Positions 47,918 to 57,194 of a stretch of 64,000 nucleotides of DNA are shown here, in pieces. Within the stretch, counting starts at the first letter, position 1, and the number at the start of each line of letters is the position of its first letter. The stretch covers positions 310,001-374,000 of the forward strand of contig NZ_JAIWKS010000001.1 in the NCBI RefSeq assembly GCF_021271205.1, in the 5' to 3' direction. The notes under the pieces are model-generated. The model did not search any database, was not told the DNA's origin, and saw nothing but the letters and a program-made list of their open reading frames with translations. The position numbers and the translations under genes were made by a program. Source of the DNA: Pseudomonas uvaldensis. GTDB lineage: Bacteria; Pseudomonadota; Gammaproteobacteria; Pseudomonadales; Pseudomonadaceae.

Positions 47918-48112
47918 TTGGAACCGCGCGTCGTCGAACTGGAAACCCACCTCAAATACATCCGCAGAGACATGGATGAGATCCGCACCGACGTAAAGAT
48001 CATCCGACACCGGCTCGCCTATTCGGCTGGCGCGGCAGCGGTGATCCTCGGCCTGCTGGGTTGGCTCGCAAACAGTCGTTTCGATCAGTTGGTCATGCTG
48101 CTCTCACGCTAA
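47918..48112 (+). CDS. Small membrane protein with coiled-coil head
   Basis: A 64-residue protein if started at TTG 47918, which has GGAGGAG six bases before it. The sequence is (M)EPRVVELETHLKYIRRDMDEIRTDVKIIRHRL, a heptad-like coiled coil, followed by one membrane helix (AYSAGAAAVILGLLGWLANSRF) and a short tail (DQLVMLLSR). ATG starts at 47804 or 47732 would add a poorly conserved-looking leader. The coiled coil plus tail anchor resembles small phage/hemolysin-XhlA-like proteins. Function is unknown. Confidence 0.65.
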   Translation: MEPRVVELETHLKYIRRDMDEIRTDVKIIRHRLAYSAGAAAVILGLLGWLANSRFDQLVMLLSR

Positions 48113-48173
48113 CGACGGTGGGTGCCACGGCCCAGGCAGCGGGTCCGGGCCGGAGCAAACCCTTTGCGCCCTT

Positions 48174-49400
48174 TTAGCCCAGAACTTCGCTTAAAGGGAT
48201 GAAACCGACCTCATCACCTTCGACCAGGGTCTGCCCTTCGAACACTTCGACCAGCCCGTCGGCCCAGGCCGCACTGCGCAGAACACCGGAGCTTTGGTTC
48301 CGGTAGAGGGTGGCCCTTCCATTCTCCAGTCGACCCCGCAAATATTCTCGCCGGTTGCCGGCCTTCGCCCAGACGAATCCGGCCGGCACCTTGAACTTGA
48401 GCGGCTCGACCGACTCCACACCCTGGCGTCGCAACAGGTAAGGCCGGGCCAGTAGCGCAAAAGTCACCAGTGTCGAGGCGGGGTTTCCGGGCAGCCCTAT
48501 CACCGGGACGCCACGGAAATGCCCGACCGTCAGCGGTTTCCCCGGCTTGATGGCAAGCTTCCAGAGCGTCAACTCGCCTTCTTCCCGCAATGCGGTGCCG
48601 AGGAAGTCAGCCTCTCCGACCGACACACCGCCGGTGGACAAAATTAGATCGACGTCCGACAGTTGGGCCAGGCGTGCACGGGTAGCGGGTAAATCGTCTG
48701 GCAGGATGCCCGCGTCGACTACATGACAGCCCAGCCGTTGCAACCAGCCGCAGAGCAACACACGGTTACTGTTATAGATCTGACCTGGACCCAGTGCCTG
48801 ACCGGGTTCGACCAGTTCGTCACCGGTGGACAGGACGGCAACGCTGACCTTGCGCACCACTTGCAGCGTCGCACAGCCCAAGGATGCCGCCAGCCCCAGC
48901 TCGATTGGCCCCAGGCGAGTGCCCACTGGAAGGACCTGTTCGCCCACAGTGGTTTCCTGGCCCTGGGGACGGATGTTTTGCCCGCTGACCAGAGGTGCGG
49001 TAAACCGTACCCGCTGGTCACTGTCCACCACCGCGTTTTCCTGCATCTCGACGCAGTCAGCACCGGCAGGCACCGGTGCTCCCGTAAAGATCCGCGCACA
49101 GGTTCCTGCAGCCAATGGCTGCGGGGCCTGGCCGGCAAAGATTCGCTGGCTGACCGCCAGCGGCTCGCCATGCCAATCGGCCAGCCGCAAGGCATACCCG
49201 TCCATCGCGCTGTTGGGCCAGGGAGGCAAGTCGAGGGACGACACCAGATCCTCGGCGAGCACGCGCCCTTGCGCCTCACCCAAGGGTACCTGCTCACGCT
49301 GGGTAATCGGTGCCGCCGCCGCCATCTCGAGCAGCCGCTGCAACGCGACCTCGACGGCCATCAAAGTGCCGGTCTTGCCTGGTTTACCCACGGGATTCAC
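48174..49400 (-). CDS. moeA: Molybdopterin molybdenumtransferase MoeA
   Basis: A 408-residue MoeA that inserts molybdate into adenylylated molybdopterin. Family motifs: [96 protein letters not shown]. It starts at GTG 49400, overlapping the end of moaB by 17 bases; ATG at 49361 is a later alternative. It forms an operon with moaB, and mobA is divergent next door, so this is a cofactor maturation locus. Confidence 0.95.
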   Translation of the reverse strand: MNPVGKPGKTGTLMAVEVALQRLLEMAAAAPITQREQVPLGEAQGRVLAEDLVSSLDLPPWPNSAMDGYALRLADWHGEPLAVSQRIFAGQAPQPLAAGTCARIFTGAPVPAGADCVEMQENAVVDSDQRVRFTAPLVSGQNIRPQGQETTVGEQVLPVGTRLGPIELGLAASLGCATLQVVRKVSVAVLSTGDELVEPGQALGPGQIYNSNRVLLCGWLQRLGCHVVDAGILPDDLPATRARLAQLSDVDLILSTGGVSVGEADFLGTALREEGELTLWKLAIKPGKPLTVGHFRGVPVIGLPGNPASTLVTFALLARPYLLRRQGVESVEPLKFKVPAGFVWAKAGNRREYLRGRLENGRATLYRNQSSGVLRSAAWADGLVEVFEGQTLVEGDEVGFIPLSEVLG

Positions 49401-49923
49401 AAGGGGCCGCCTGTTTCAGATGGGCCACGAAGTTACACGGGCGATGTCGCGCATCCAGTTGCTCGGCCAGGATTGCGTCCCAACCGGTACGCACTGCGTT
49501 GGTCGAGCCCGGCAGGCAGCACACCAGCGTACCGTTGGCCAGACCCGCCAATGCTCGGGACTGGACAGTGGAGGTACCGATATCCGCCACGGAAATCTGT
49601 CGGAACAGCTCTCCGAAACCATCGACCTGCTTGTCCAGCAGGCAGGCCACGGCTTCCGGCGTACTGTCGCGACCGGTAAAACCGGTACCGCCGGTAATCA
49701 GTACGACTTGCACGATCTCATCGGCTATCCAGGTCGCGACTTGCGCCCGGATCTTGTACAGATCATCTTTGAGCAGGACCCGCTCAGCCAGATTATGACC
49801 CGCCGCCATCAGCCGATCGACAAAGACCTGCCCGGAGGTATCGGTTTCCAGGGTGCGGGTATCACTGACTGTCAGCACCGCGATGTTGAGCGGCACGAAA
49901 GGTACATCAGCCTTGGCTTTCAT
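49384..49923 (-). CDS. moaB: Molybdenum cofactor biosynthesis protein MoaB
   Basis: A 179-residue MogA/MoaB-fold protein: [33 protein letters not shown], the pterin-binding loop [18 protein letters not shown], and [41 protein letters not shown]. It is expected to adenylate molybdopterin ahead of MoeA, although in E. coli MogA does this. It is transcribed ahead of moeA, with overlap, and divergent from mobA across 78 bases. Confidence 0.94.
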   Translation of the reverse strand: MKAKADVPFVPLNIAVLTVSDTRTLETDTSGQVFVDRLMAAGHNLAERVLLKDDLYKIRAQVATWIADEIVQVVLITGGTGFTGRDSTPEAVACLLDKQVDGFGELFRQISVADIGTSTVQSRALAGLANGTLVCCLPGSTNAVRTGWDAILAEQLDARHRPCNFVAHLKQAAPCESRG

Positions 49924-50001
49924 AGGCTCGTCCAGTTGTGGGAGAAACAGCCCGGTGTTATATCACAGCGCTTCATTTTTCCGCCTGTGGGGAAACACAC
50001 C

Positions 50002-50598
50002 ATGACCTCGAATATTTCCTTGCCACCGTGCTCCATCCTGCTGCTGGCAGGTGGACGCGGACAACGGATGGGCGGGCGGGACAAAGGCCTGGTGGAATGG
50101 CAGGGCGAACCGCTGATTGCCCATCTCCATCGTCATACCCGCGCGCTGAGCGATGACCTGATCATTTCCTGCAATCGCAATCCGGAACGCTATGCGTTGT
50201 ATGCCGATCAACTGGTGCATGACGATGAGGGTGACTTTCCTGGCCCGCTGGCGGGCATACGGGCGGGCTTGAGGGTCGCGAAGCATCGTTTTTTGCTGGT
50301 GTTGCCCTGCGACGTACCGAACATCGACTCGAACCTGCTGGACGATATGCGCCAAACAGCAAGCCAGCATCCCGACAAGCCGCTGATGGTGCGCCACGGC
50401 GAACACTGGGAACCGTTGTTGTGTGTCATTCCGCTGGCTGTGGCAGCCACATTCGAAGAGGCCTGGCGCGAAGGCGAACGCAGTCCGGGCCGGATCATGC
50501 GAATGCTGCACGCAGTTGCCTTGCAATGTCCGGCTGACGATCCCCGGCTGGCGAATCTGAATACACCTGAACTGCTGTACCAACACCAAGAGCGCTGA
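50002..50598 (+). CDS. mobA: Molybdenum cofactor guanylyltransferase MobA
   Basis: A 198-residue nucleotidyltransferase that attaches GMP to Mo-molybdopterin, giving the bis-MGD cofactor of DMSO-reductase-family enzymes. Motifs: [69 protein letters not shown] and [10 protein letters not shown]. The start is ATG at 50002. It is divergent from moaB-moeA, so the three form one functional locus. Confidence 0.95.
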   Translation: MTSNISLPPCSILLLAGGRGQRMGGRDKGLVEWQGEPLIAHLHRHTRALSDDLIISCNRNPERYALYADQLVHDDEGDFPGPLAGIRAGLRVAKHRFLLVLPCDVPNIDSNLLDDMRQTASQHPDKPLMVRHGEHWEPLLCVIPLAVAATFEEAWREGERSPGRIMRMLHAVALQCPADDPRLANLNTPELLYQHQER

Positions 50599-50702
50599 TG
50601 CCGGCATTCAATTTCACGCTACAGGCCTCTAGCCAGGAACTTGCGCACGTTGTATACGTCTGAAGGTCAGTAACCTGAAGAATTCCATTTCGGAGAAACA
50701 CC

Positions 50703-50924
50703 ATGACTCAACGGACCCTCGCCACTTTCATGCTCGCACTGGGCCTGGCCACTCTTGCAGGGTGTGCATCGCCAACTGTGATCACCTTGAATGATGGTCG
50801 CGAAATCCAGGCCGTCGACACTCCCCATTACGACGAAGACACCGGTTTCTATGAGTTCGAACAGCTGGACGGCAAGCAAACCCGCGTAAACAAGGATCAG
50901 GTCCGCACCGTTAAAGACCTCTAA
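50703..50924 (+). CDS. YgdI/YgdR-family small lipoprotein
   Basis: A 73-residue lipoprotein: signal sequence MTQRTLATFMLALGLATLAGC with lipobox LAGC, then SPTVITLNDGREIQAVDTPHYDEDTGFYEFEQLDGKQTRVNKDQVRTVKDL, an SH3-like YgdI/YgdR (DUF903) domain. GGAG precedes the ATG. A strong terminator follows at 50946. Family members are abundant outer-membrane-associated lipoproteins of unknown role. Confidence 0.92.
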   Translation: MTQRTLATFMLALGLATLAGCASPTVITLNDGREIQAVDTPHYDEDTGFYEFEQLDGKQTRVNKDQVRTVKDL

Positions 50925-50945
50925 GCGCCAACGCCGCACCGATAC

Positions 50946-50979
50946 GAAAAAGCCCGCAAACAAGATTGCGGGCTTTTTC
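50946..50979. terminator. Bidirectional rho-independent terminator
   Basis: A 14-bp stem GAAAAAGCCCGCAA / TTGCGGGCTTTTTC around a 6-base loop carries T runs on both strands. It ends the lipoprotein gene (+) and the pseudouridine synthase (-). Confidence 0.9.
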
Positions 50980-51003
50980 ATGCCTGACGCAAAGCCGCAG
51001 CGG

Positions 51004-51894
51004 CTACCATTGCAGCGTGATACCGCTTTCAAAAATACGCTCCTGCCCCGTGACCGGATCGACGAAGCGCAGCCCCTGGGCCAGCAATTTAAGCGGATTG
51101 GCATAGTCGTCCGGCGCATCCCGCTGCACATCGGGATAAAACGGGTCGTTGCAGATGCCCGCCCCAAGGGCACTCATGTGCACCCGCAACTGATGCTTCT
51201 TGCCGGTGACCGGATAGAGTCCGTAGCGCCACAGTTCGCCATTCTTTTCCAGCACCTCGATGGTCGTTTCGGTATTGGGTTCGCCCGGCCCTTCCTGCAT
51301 CCGGAAAAACGGCTCGCCGTCGACCATCCGGCTTCTATGCACCCGGGGAAACGTCAACTGAGGCAACGCCGGCGCAATGGCCTGGTAGCGTTTGTCGATC
51401 TGCCGCGCAGGGAACAGTGACTGGTAAGCCGATCGGCTTAGCGGACTGGCTGAAAACAACACCAGCCCGGCGGTGTGCCGGTCGATACGGTGCAAGGGGA
51501 CCAGATGAGGATTGTCCAATCGCCGGATCAGTCGTCGCAACAGGGTCTGCTCGACGTACTCCCCCGCGGGAGTGACTGGCAGGAAATGCGGCTTGTCAGC
51601 CACCACCAGATGCTCGTCGGCGTACAGGACCGTCTCGACGACCGGGATCGGCTTCTCATCGGGCACCTCGCGAAAATAGTGGATGCGTAGTCCTTCACGG
51701 TAGGGCAAGTCGATTCGGATCGCCTTGCCCTCACCGTCCAGCACGCGCCCCCGGGCAATCCGGTCCAGCCATTGCTCGCGGCTGATGGCGCTGAAATGCT
51801 CGCACAGACATTCCAGCACCGTTTGCCAGGGACCGGGGGGTAGATACAAGGTACTGGCCTGATGGTGCGCGGCGGAAAAGGATGAATCGGACAT
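51004..51894 (-). CDS. RluA-family pseudouridine synthase
   Basis: A 296-residue RNA pseudouridine synthase. The catalytic motif is LVPLHRIDRHTAGLVLFS, with Asp in HRIDR. Other landmarks are VLYADEHLVVADKPHFLPVTPAGEY, PARQIDKRYQAIA and PVTGKKHQLRVHMSALGAGICNDPFYPD. An N-terminal S4-like segment (WLDRIARGRVLDGEGKAI) is short. The exact target is not clear; it resembles the YqcB/TruC or RluA-like subgroup acting on rRNA or tRNA. The start at 51894 lacks a strong ribosome site. Confidence 0.87.
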   Translation of the reverse strand: MSDSSFSAAHHQASTLYLPPGPWQTVLECLCEHFSAISREQWLDRIARGRVLDGEGKAIRIDLPYREGLRIHYFREVPDEKPIPVVETVLYADEHLVVADKPHFLPVTPAGEYVEQTLLRRLIRRLDNPHLVPLHRIDRHTAGLVLFSASPLSRSAYQSLFPARQIDKRYQAIAPALPQLTFPRVHRSRMVDGEPFFRMQEGPGEPNTETTIEVLEKNGELWRYGLYPVTGKKHQLRVHMSALGAGICNDPFYPDVQRDAPDDYANPLKLLAQGLRFVDPVTGQERIFESGITLQW

Positions 51895-51967
51895 TCGAAA
51901 CTCTTGGGCAATATTTACAAGGCGACATTATCCGACAGGTGCGCAAGTCAGCCCAGCCATGATTGAC

Positions 51968-52294
51968 TCAGGCAGTGATCGGGGTAGAGGCTGCCGTCGC
52001 TTCGGTGAACTCCTTCAGCCAGCGCAGCACTTCCACTGCCTCCCAGCGCCCCGGGTCGTACAAAGCGTACAACAACCCCTGGTAACCCACGACATCCAGC
52101 TGCTTGTGATAACCGGCACGCTGGAACAGCGCCTCGATCTCAGCGAAACAGGTGTTGAAATGCAGCTTGTTGAAGGGTGTCTTGCCCTCGGTTACCAGTC
52201 CGTCGAGACGCAGCTCCAGCACGGCCTCGCGCACGACGTCCACGGACATCCTGTTCACGCTGTTCTTCAATTGTTCGACGTTGAGCAAAGTCAC
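51968..52294 (-). CDS. Small protein of unknown function behind a LexA box
   Basis: A protein of about 108 residues: NVEQLKNSVNRMSVDVVREAVLELRLDGLVTEGKTPFNKLHFNTCFAEIEALFQRAGYHKQLDVVGYQGLLYALYDPGRWEAVEVLRWLKEFTE. It is soluble, with no signal or membrane segment. No ATG fits the conserved-looking start; GTG at 52294 or TTG at 52288 are candidates, with GGAG upstream. A near-perfect SOS box at 52308-52323 overlaps its promoter region, so LexA control is likely. I do not recognise the family. Confidence 0.7.
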   Translation of the reverse strand: MTLLNVEQLKNSVNRMSVDVVREAVLELRLDGLVTEGKTPFNKLHFNTCFAEIEALFQRAGYHKQLDVVGYQGLLYALYDPGRWEAVEVLRWLKEFTEATAASTPITA

Positions 52295-52307
52295 GCACTC
52301 CAGATAA

Positions 52308-52323
52308 CTGTATATACATACAG
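52308..52323. promoter_or_regulatory. LexA (SOS) box
   Basis: CTGTATATACATACAG matches the LexA consensus CTG-TATATATATA-CAG at 15 of 16 positions. It lies 13-19 bases before the start of the small gene read leftward and 60 bases after the end of the glutaredoxin-like gene, so it should control only the small gene. Confidence 0.8.
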
Positions 52324-52383
52324 TAACCGAAGAATTCCCTTTTCGCCAATGGCAATGCTCGGACACGGAACGCACAAAAGCGC

Positions 52384-52638
52384 TCAACTGAGAAAAACAG
52401 CCACCTGGTTGGCATTATCGAAAGGCCAATCCAGTTCCTCGCCGGTATCGTTCCTGCGCAATACCGGGATGCGCAACCCATAGGTTTCGGACAGGAACTC
52501 GCTTTCGGCGATATCCACCAGCTCCACCAACAACCCATGTTCAACGAAAGGCATCAGCACCCCTTCGGCAACTTCGCAAAGATGACAACCCAAGGTACCG
52601 TACAGCTGACATTCAGGGAGTTCGCTTCCAGGAGGCAT
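52384..52638 (-). CDS. Glutaredoxin-like protein (DUF836)
   Basis: An 84-residue thioredoxin-fold protein: MPPGSELPECQLYGTLGCHLCEVAEGVLMPF, with a CHLC active site, and the cis-Pro segment YGLRIPVLRRNDTGEELDWPFDNANQVAVFL. It is the small glutaredoxin family often found beside other redox genes. ATG at 52638 is chosen; a GTG at 52653 is in frame. Ribosome signals are weak. The reductant and partner are unknown. Confidence 0.85.
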   Translation of the reverse strand: MPPGSELPECQLYGTLGCHLCEVAEGVLMPFVEHGLLVELVDIAESEFLSETYGLRIPVLRRNDTGEELDWPFDNANQVAVFLS

Positions 52639-52819
52639 GGCAGGTAGACCCACAAAAGATAGACGGTCATTCTAGGCCCGCTCCCGAAAACCGTCGAGCC
52701 GCGTAAGCCGCATCAGTCCCTTTCGGCAAAACGCTGATGCAAATCATTGAGCGCAAATGCTTTTTGGCGCCTTCTTGTCTTCTAAGCTATGTGTCACAAG
52801 TCCTGATACGGAGTGTCCC

Positions 52820-54532
52820 TTGTTTGCCAACCTGCTGATCATTCTCGCCTCCTCCCTGGTGGTCATCGCCCTGTTCAGGCGGCTGCGGCTGCCACCGGTG
52901 CTGGGCTATCTGTGCGTCGGGCTGGCGGTCGGACCCACTGCGCTGGGCTGGGTGAACGACAGCGAGGAACTGCCGGACCTGGCCGAGCTCGGGGTGGTTT
53001 TCCTGTTGTTTTCCCTGGGGCTGGAGTTCTCTCTGTCCAGGATGCTTGAACTGCGGCGTGTCGTGTTCGGTCTCGGCAGCCTGCAAGTGGCATGCTCCGG
53101 GGCACTCCTGGGTAGCGTGCTGGTGGCGTGCGGCGCACCGGTTCCGGTCGCGCTGTTGCTGGGGGCCGGGCTGGCCCTGTCATCCACCGCCATCGTCAGC
53201 AAGGAGCTGACCAGCCTCGGGGAGATTTTCAGCAGCCACGGCCAGAACGCTATCGGTGTGCTGCTGTTCCAGGACATCGTCGCGGTATTGCTGTTGACCC
53301 TCGTACCCGTGTTCGCCGGCAGCAGTACACAGGCCTGGTATTGGGCGCTGCCCCTGACACTGGGCAAGACCCTGGTGCTGTTCGGCGGCCTGCTGCTGAC
53401 CAGTCGCCTGCTACTGCCCCGATTGTTCCATGAGGTGGCTGCGTCCCGCTCCGCCGAATTGTTCGTGCTGCTGGCCCTGGTCATCGTTTTGCTGACGGCA
53501 TGGCTGACCCATCTGCTCGGGCTCTCGCCAGCCCTTGGCGCGTTCCTGGCGGGCATGCTGCTGGGGGAAAGTCATTACCGGCATCAGATCGAGGCAGACA
53601 TCCGGCCGTTCCGCGACATTCTGTTGGGCCTGTTTTTTGTCAGCATCGGCATGCTGATCGACCTGCAGTTGTTCGTGGACGACGGCTGGCTGATCCTTGG
53701 CCTCACCCTGGGACTGATGCTCATCAAGGGCTGCGTGGTCGCCCTCCTGGTGAAATGGCGAGGCAGCGACGGCGAAACCGCGTGGCGCAGCGGCCTGGCC
53801 CTGGCCCAGGGCGGAGAGTTCTGCTTTGCCCTGATGGCCTTGATGCAGCAGAACCGCCTCATGCCGACCGATCTTGGCGGCCCGCTGCTGGCAGCGACGT
53901 TCAGTTCGATGCTGCTCACGCCATTGTTGCTGCGGGCCGCGCCGGGTATCGCCGCCCGCCTGCACCGCAAACCCAACGAAGCCGCCCAACTGGACCAGAT
54001 CAGCGAACTCAATGCCGGCCTGTCCGGCCATGTGATCATTTGTGGGTACGGGCGCGTCGGCCAGTCTATCGGGCGCTTCCTGCGTCGGGAAGACCAGGCC
54101 TTCGTCGCCCTGGATGACGATCCGGTGATCATCCAGGAAGCCACCGTCGGAGAAAGCTGCGTGTATTACGGCGATTCACGACGTGCAGACCTGCTCACCG
54201 CCGTCGGCCTGGGCCGTGCCCGACTGGTGGTAATCGCGGTGGACAAGACCGACATTGCCATCAGTGTGCTCAGGGAGGCCCGTCGGCTCAACCCGCAGGT
54301 ACCGATTCTGGTGCGTACCCGCGACGACAGCCAACTGGCCGAACTGCAGGCCGCCGGGGCCAGTGAAGTGGTTCCGGAACTGCTGGAGTCAAGCCTGATG
54401 CTCGCGTCCCATGCCCTGATCATGCTCGGTCTGGCCGAGCAGCAGGTTCGCCAGCATGTGGATCAGGTCCGCCACGACCGCTATCGGCTGCTGCACGGTT
54501 TTTATCCCGGCAACCAGGACAAGGAGCCCTGA
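52820..54532 (+). CDS. Kef-type monovalent cation:proton antiporter (CPA2)
   Basis: A 570-residue antiporter. About 12 membrane helices (FANLLIILASSLVVIALFRRLRLPPVLGYLCVGLAVGPTALGW through LLAATFSSMLLTPLLLRAA) are followed by an RCK_N/TrkA-N domain with GHVIICGYGRVGQSIGRFLRREDQAFVALDDD and VYYGDSRRADLLTAVGL. The start is TTG at 52820 with GGAG eight bases upstream; an ATG at 52757 would add a non-hydrophobic leader. It probably exchanges K+ (or Na+) for H+ under NAD(H) or thiol control; no KefF/G partner is adjacent. Confidence 0.9.
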   Translation: MFANLLIILASSLVVIALFRRLRLPPVLGYLCVGLAVGPTALGWVNDSEELPDLAELGVVFLLFSLGLEFSLSRMLELRRVVFGLGSLQVACSGALLGSVLVACGAPVPVALLLGAGLALSSTAIVSKELTSLGEIFSSHGQNAIGVLLFQDIVAVLLLTLVPVFAGSSTQAWYWALPLTLGKTLVLFGGLLLTSRLLLPRLFHEVAASRSAELFVLLALVIVLLTAWLTHLLGLSPALGAFLAGMLLGESHYRHQIEADIRPFRDILLGLFFVSIGMLIDLQLFVDDGWLILGLTLGLMLIKGCVVALLVKWRGSDGETAWRSGLALAQGGEFCFALMALMQQNRLMPTDLGGPLLAATFSSMLLTPLLLRAAPGIAARLHRKPNEAAQLDQISELNAGLSGHVIICGYGRVGQSIGRFLRREDQAFVALDDDPVIIQEATVGESCVYYGDSRRADLLTAVGLGRARLVVIAVDKTDIAISVLREARRLNPQVPILVRTRDDSQLAELQAAGASEVVPELLESSLMLASHALIMLGLAEQQVRQHVDQVRHDRYRLLHGFYPGNQDKEP

Positions 54533-54540
54533 TGCCTCCT

Positions 54541-55749
54541 TCAGTCCTGGCTGACGGCGCCTATCTTGTGAATCGACAGGTCGGCACCGTAATACTCCTG
54601 TTCCTGCGTCAGCCGAAGCCCCAATACGACCTTGATCAGGCCATAGACCGCGAACCCACCGACCAGGGCGACCGCCACACCCAATGCACTGCCAATCAGT
54701 TGGCTGGTCAGGCTGACCCCACCCAGGCCGCCCAGGGCAGCCTGACCAAAGATACCGCAGGCAACGCCACCCCAGACCCCGCACAACCCGTGCAATGGCC
54801 AGACGCCGAGCACGTCGTCGATCTTCCATTTGACCTGGACCGCGGTGAAACACCAGACAAACAGGACGCCGGCAATGGCACCGGTGGCCAGCGCACCCAC
54901 CGGGTGCATCAGATCGGAGCCGGCGCAGACCGCCACCAGCCCGGCCAATGGGCCGTTGTGCAGGAAGCCCGGGTCGTTGCGTCCGACGATCAGTGCCGCC
55001 ACGGTTCCGCCGACCATGGCCATCAACGAGTTGACCGCCACCAGTCCACTCACCCCCGGCAGCGTCTGGGCGCTCATCACGTTGAAACCAAACCAACCGA
55101 CAATCAAAATCCAGGAACCGAGCGCGAGAAACGGAATACTCGATGGCGCGAACGCCACCAGTCGACCGTCCCGGTATCGACCGTTGCGCGCGCCAAGCAG
55201 CAGGACAGCGGCCAGCGCCAACCAGCCGCCCATGGCATGCACCACCACAGAACCGGCAAAGTCATGAAAGCCAGCGCCGAACCGGGCTTGCAGCCAGGCT
55301 TGCAGGCCAAGATTGCCATTCCACACCAAGCCTTCGAAAAAGGGATACACGAACGCCACGATCAACACCGTGGCGCACAACTGCGGTGCGAATCGCGCAC
55401 GTTCGGCAATACCACCGGAGATGATCGCCGGGATCGCAGCGGCGAAGGTGAGCAGGAAAAAGAACTTCACCAGGCTGTAGCCATGATCGGTGCTCAGCAC
55501 CGCTGCAGGCTGCAGGAACGTCACGCCATAGGAAATCCAGTAGCCCACGAAGAAATAGGCCAAGGTCGAGACTGCAAAATCGCTGAGGATTTTCGACAAT
55601 GCATTAACCTGGTTTTTTTGCCGGACGGTCCCCACTTCCAGGAACGCAAAACCGGCGTGCATGGCCAGGACCATGACCGCGCCGAGCAGAATGAACAGCG
55701 TGTTGGAGCTGTGGACCAGACTGTCCACAGCGCTTTGCAGATTTTCCAT
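54541..55749 (-). CDS. amtB: Ammonium transporter (Amt family)
   Basis: A 402-residue, 11-helix transporter: FILLGAVMVLAMHAGFAFLEVGTVRQKNQVNALSKILSDFAVSTLAYFFVGYW, then DFAGSVVVHAMGGWLALAAVLLLGAR and DDVLGVWPLHGLCGVWGGVACGIFG, which supply the twin pore histidines. No separate signal peptide is evident. There is no glnK next to it, so it is not the nitrogen-regulated glnK-amtB operon and may be a second Amt. It converges on the antiporter gene with 8 bases between. Confidence 0.94.
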   Translation of the reverse strand: MENLQSAVDSLVHSSNTLFILLGAVMVLAMHAGFAFLEVGTVRQKNQVNALSKILSDFAVSTLAYFFVGYWISYGVTFLQPAAVLSTDHGYSLVKFFFLLTFAAAIPAIISGGIAERARFAPQLCATVLIVAFVYPFFEGLVWNGNLGLQAWLQARFGAGFHDFAGSVVVHAMGGWLALAAVLLLGARNGRYRDGRLVAFAPSSIPFLALGSWILIVGWFGFNVMSAQTLPGVSGLVAVNSLMAMVGGTVAALIVGRNDPGFLHNGPLAGLVAVCAGSDLMHPVGALATGAIAGVLFVWCFTAVQVKWKIDDVLGVWPLHGLCGVWGGVACGIFGQAALGGLGGVSLTSQLIGSALGVAVALVGGFAVYGLIKVVLGLRLTQEQEYYGADLSIHKIGAVSQD

Positions 55750-56088
55750 GGTATTGGCAGACCTGAAAAAGTTGAAAGAAGCATCCGAGCGGATCGCACC
55801 GCCTGCAGTGCACCAAGTTGAACCGATTCGCCTGCCGCTCGAAGGCCGACGAACCGCTTTGGTGCATGAATCAGGTCAATACAGAGGTGATGCTTCGCCG
55901 GTTCTGTTTATTTGAGTTAAGGTCTTGCTGCCCTGCGCCCGACTTCGGCGCACGGAGACAGGCGATGCACCAGCGCATGGCAAACCTTGGGCCAAGACCC
56001 AGCAAAAGTTGTACCAGTCAATTTCACTGAACCTTCCAGCAAGGCTTACACTCGAACGCATCAGATGTCATTTCACGGAGATCCATCC
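55750..56088. other. Intergenic region between amtB and the YqjD-like gene
   Basis: About 340 bases between divergent genes, with no credible coding sequence. GGAG eight bases before 56089 is the ribosome site of the next gene. A sigma-54-like GG-N10-GC pair occurs upstream of amtB but is a poor match. Confidence 0.4.
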
Positions 56089-56403
56089 ATGGCCAGCCCC
56101 CAGGCAAAGACTGCACAAGAAATCCTGAAGGAAGATTTTCAGACACTGGTCAGCGACACCGAACGCCTGTTGGAACATACCGCGACATTGGCGGGTGACC
56201 AGGCAGACGAACTGCGCAGCCAGATCCACGAAACCCTCCTGCGTGCCCGCGACACCCTCAAAGTGACCGAGGACTCCATGCGCGAACGCGGCCAGGCGGC
56301 AGTGATCGCCACAGAGCAATACGTACAGGCCAACCCTTGGCAATCGGTCGGCATCGCCGCTGGGGTGGGCTTTTTGATCGGTCTGCTGGCGACACGGCGC
56401 TGA
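56089..56403 (+). CDS. ElaB/YqjD/DUF883-family membrane-anchored protein
   Basis: A 104-residue protein: a long helical head (AKTAQEILKEDFQTLVSDTERLLEHTATLAGDQADELRSQIHETLLRARDTLKVTEDSMRERGQAAVIATEQYVQANPWQSVG) and one C-terminal membrane helix with the family ending IAAGVGFLIGLLATRR. E. coli YqjD and ElaB anchor to the inner membrane by this tail and bind stationary-phase ribosomes. It is first of three overlapping genes matching yqjD-yqjE-yqjK. Confidence 0.9.
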   Translation: MASPQAKTAQEILKEDFQTLVSDTERLLEHTATLAGDQADELRSQIHETLLRARDTLKVTEDSMRERGQAAVIATEQYVQANPWQSVGIAAGVGFLIGLLATRR

Positions 56404-56798
56404 TGATGGGTATGAACGAACCTGGCTCGTCCGAAGCGGCGGGCACGAAATCGTCGGCACGCCGTCTGGGGGCTGCGTTTCTCGGGCTGCTGCACAGCCA
56501 TGTCGAACTGTTCGGCATGGAACTGCAAGAGCAAAAGGCCCGTACCGTCAGCCTTCTGTTGTTCGCCGGTCTGGCGCTGGTGTTTGCACTGTTGCTGCTG
56601 GTAGGACTCTCGACACTGGTGCTGATTCTGGTGTGGGATACCTATCGGATGGCGGGAATCATCGGCCTGTGCCTGTTTTACCTGCTGGCGGCATTATTCT
56701 GCGGACTTCGGCTCAAGGCGGCGATCTACGACGAATCATCCCCCTTTCACGCCACGCTGGAAGAACTGTCCAACGACCGGGAGCGTCTGCTGCCATGA
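56403..56798 (+). CDS. YqjE-like (phage holin family, PF07332) membrane protein
   Basis: A 131-residue protein with an amphipathic N-terminal region (SARRLGAAFLGLLHSHVELFGMELQEQKARTVSLL) and two membrane helices (LLFAGLALVFALLLLVGLSTLVLILVW and MAGIIGLCLFYLLAALFCGLRLK). The ATG at 56403 shares a base with the previous stop codon, and the next gene overlaps by four bases, so the set is translated in step. Confidence 0.85.
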   Translation: MMGMNEPGSSEAAGTKSSARRLGAAFLGLLHSHVELFGMELQEQKARTVSLLLFAGLALVFALLLLVGLSTLVLILVWDTYRMAGIIGLCLFYLLAALFCGLRLKAAIYDESSPFHATLEELSNDRERLLP

Positions 56799-57130
56799 GC
56801 CTGCCCGATATCCCTCAAGCCCGGACACGACAGGAAATGCGCAAGGCACTGGTGCGCTTGCGCATGGAAATGCATCGCCAGGAAATCCGCCAGGAAACGA
56901 ACCAACTGTTGCAACCCTTGCAGCGGGTACGTGGCTTCACTCAGAACTGGCACGAAGGTTTCGGCATCAAGCATGCCCCCCTCTGGGGCATGGCCGCGGT
57001 GACGCTGTTGGGCTTCCTCACCGGCAAGCGCACCCGCCGCGGACGCAGCACTGGCTTGCTTCGCCTGGTGCGACTGGCAACGACGCTGCTGCCATTGATC
57101 AAACTGGCCAAGAGCGCACGCAAGCCTTGA
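56795..57130 (+). CDS. YqjK-like small basic membrane-associated protein
   Basis: A 111-residue basic protein: [111 protein letters not shown]. It has one membrane helix ([14 protein letters not shown]) and an amphipathic, positively charged tail. It overlaps the previous gene by ATGA. Function is unknown; operon position matches yqjK. Confidence 0.8.
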   Translation: MSLPDIPQARTRQEMRKALVRLRMEMHRQEIRQETNQLLQPLQRVRGFTQNWHEGFGIKHAPLWGMAAVTLLGFLTGKRTRRGRSTGLLRLVRLATTLLPLIKLAKSARKP

Positions 57131-57194
57131 CGGGCTTGCGGGGCGCTGCCCGAACAGGGAAGCTAGCGACAAATCCTCAACGGAGCAACCGGCC

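Noticed and set aside
55750..55860. Sigma-54 promoter upstream of amtB
   Set aside because: A GG-N10-GC pair exists but the flanking bases do not fit TGGCAC-N5-TTGC; kept only as a weak note.
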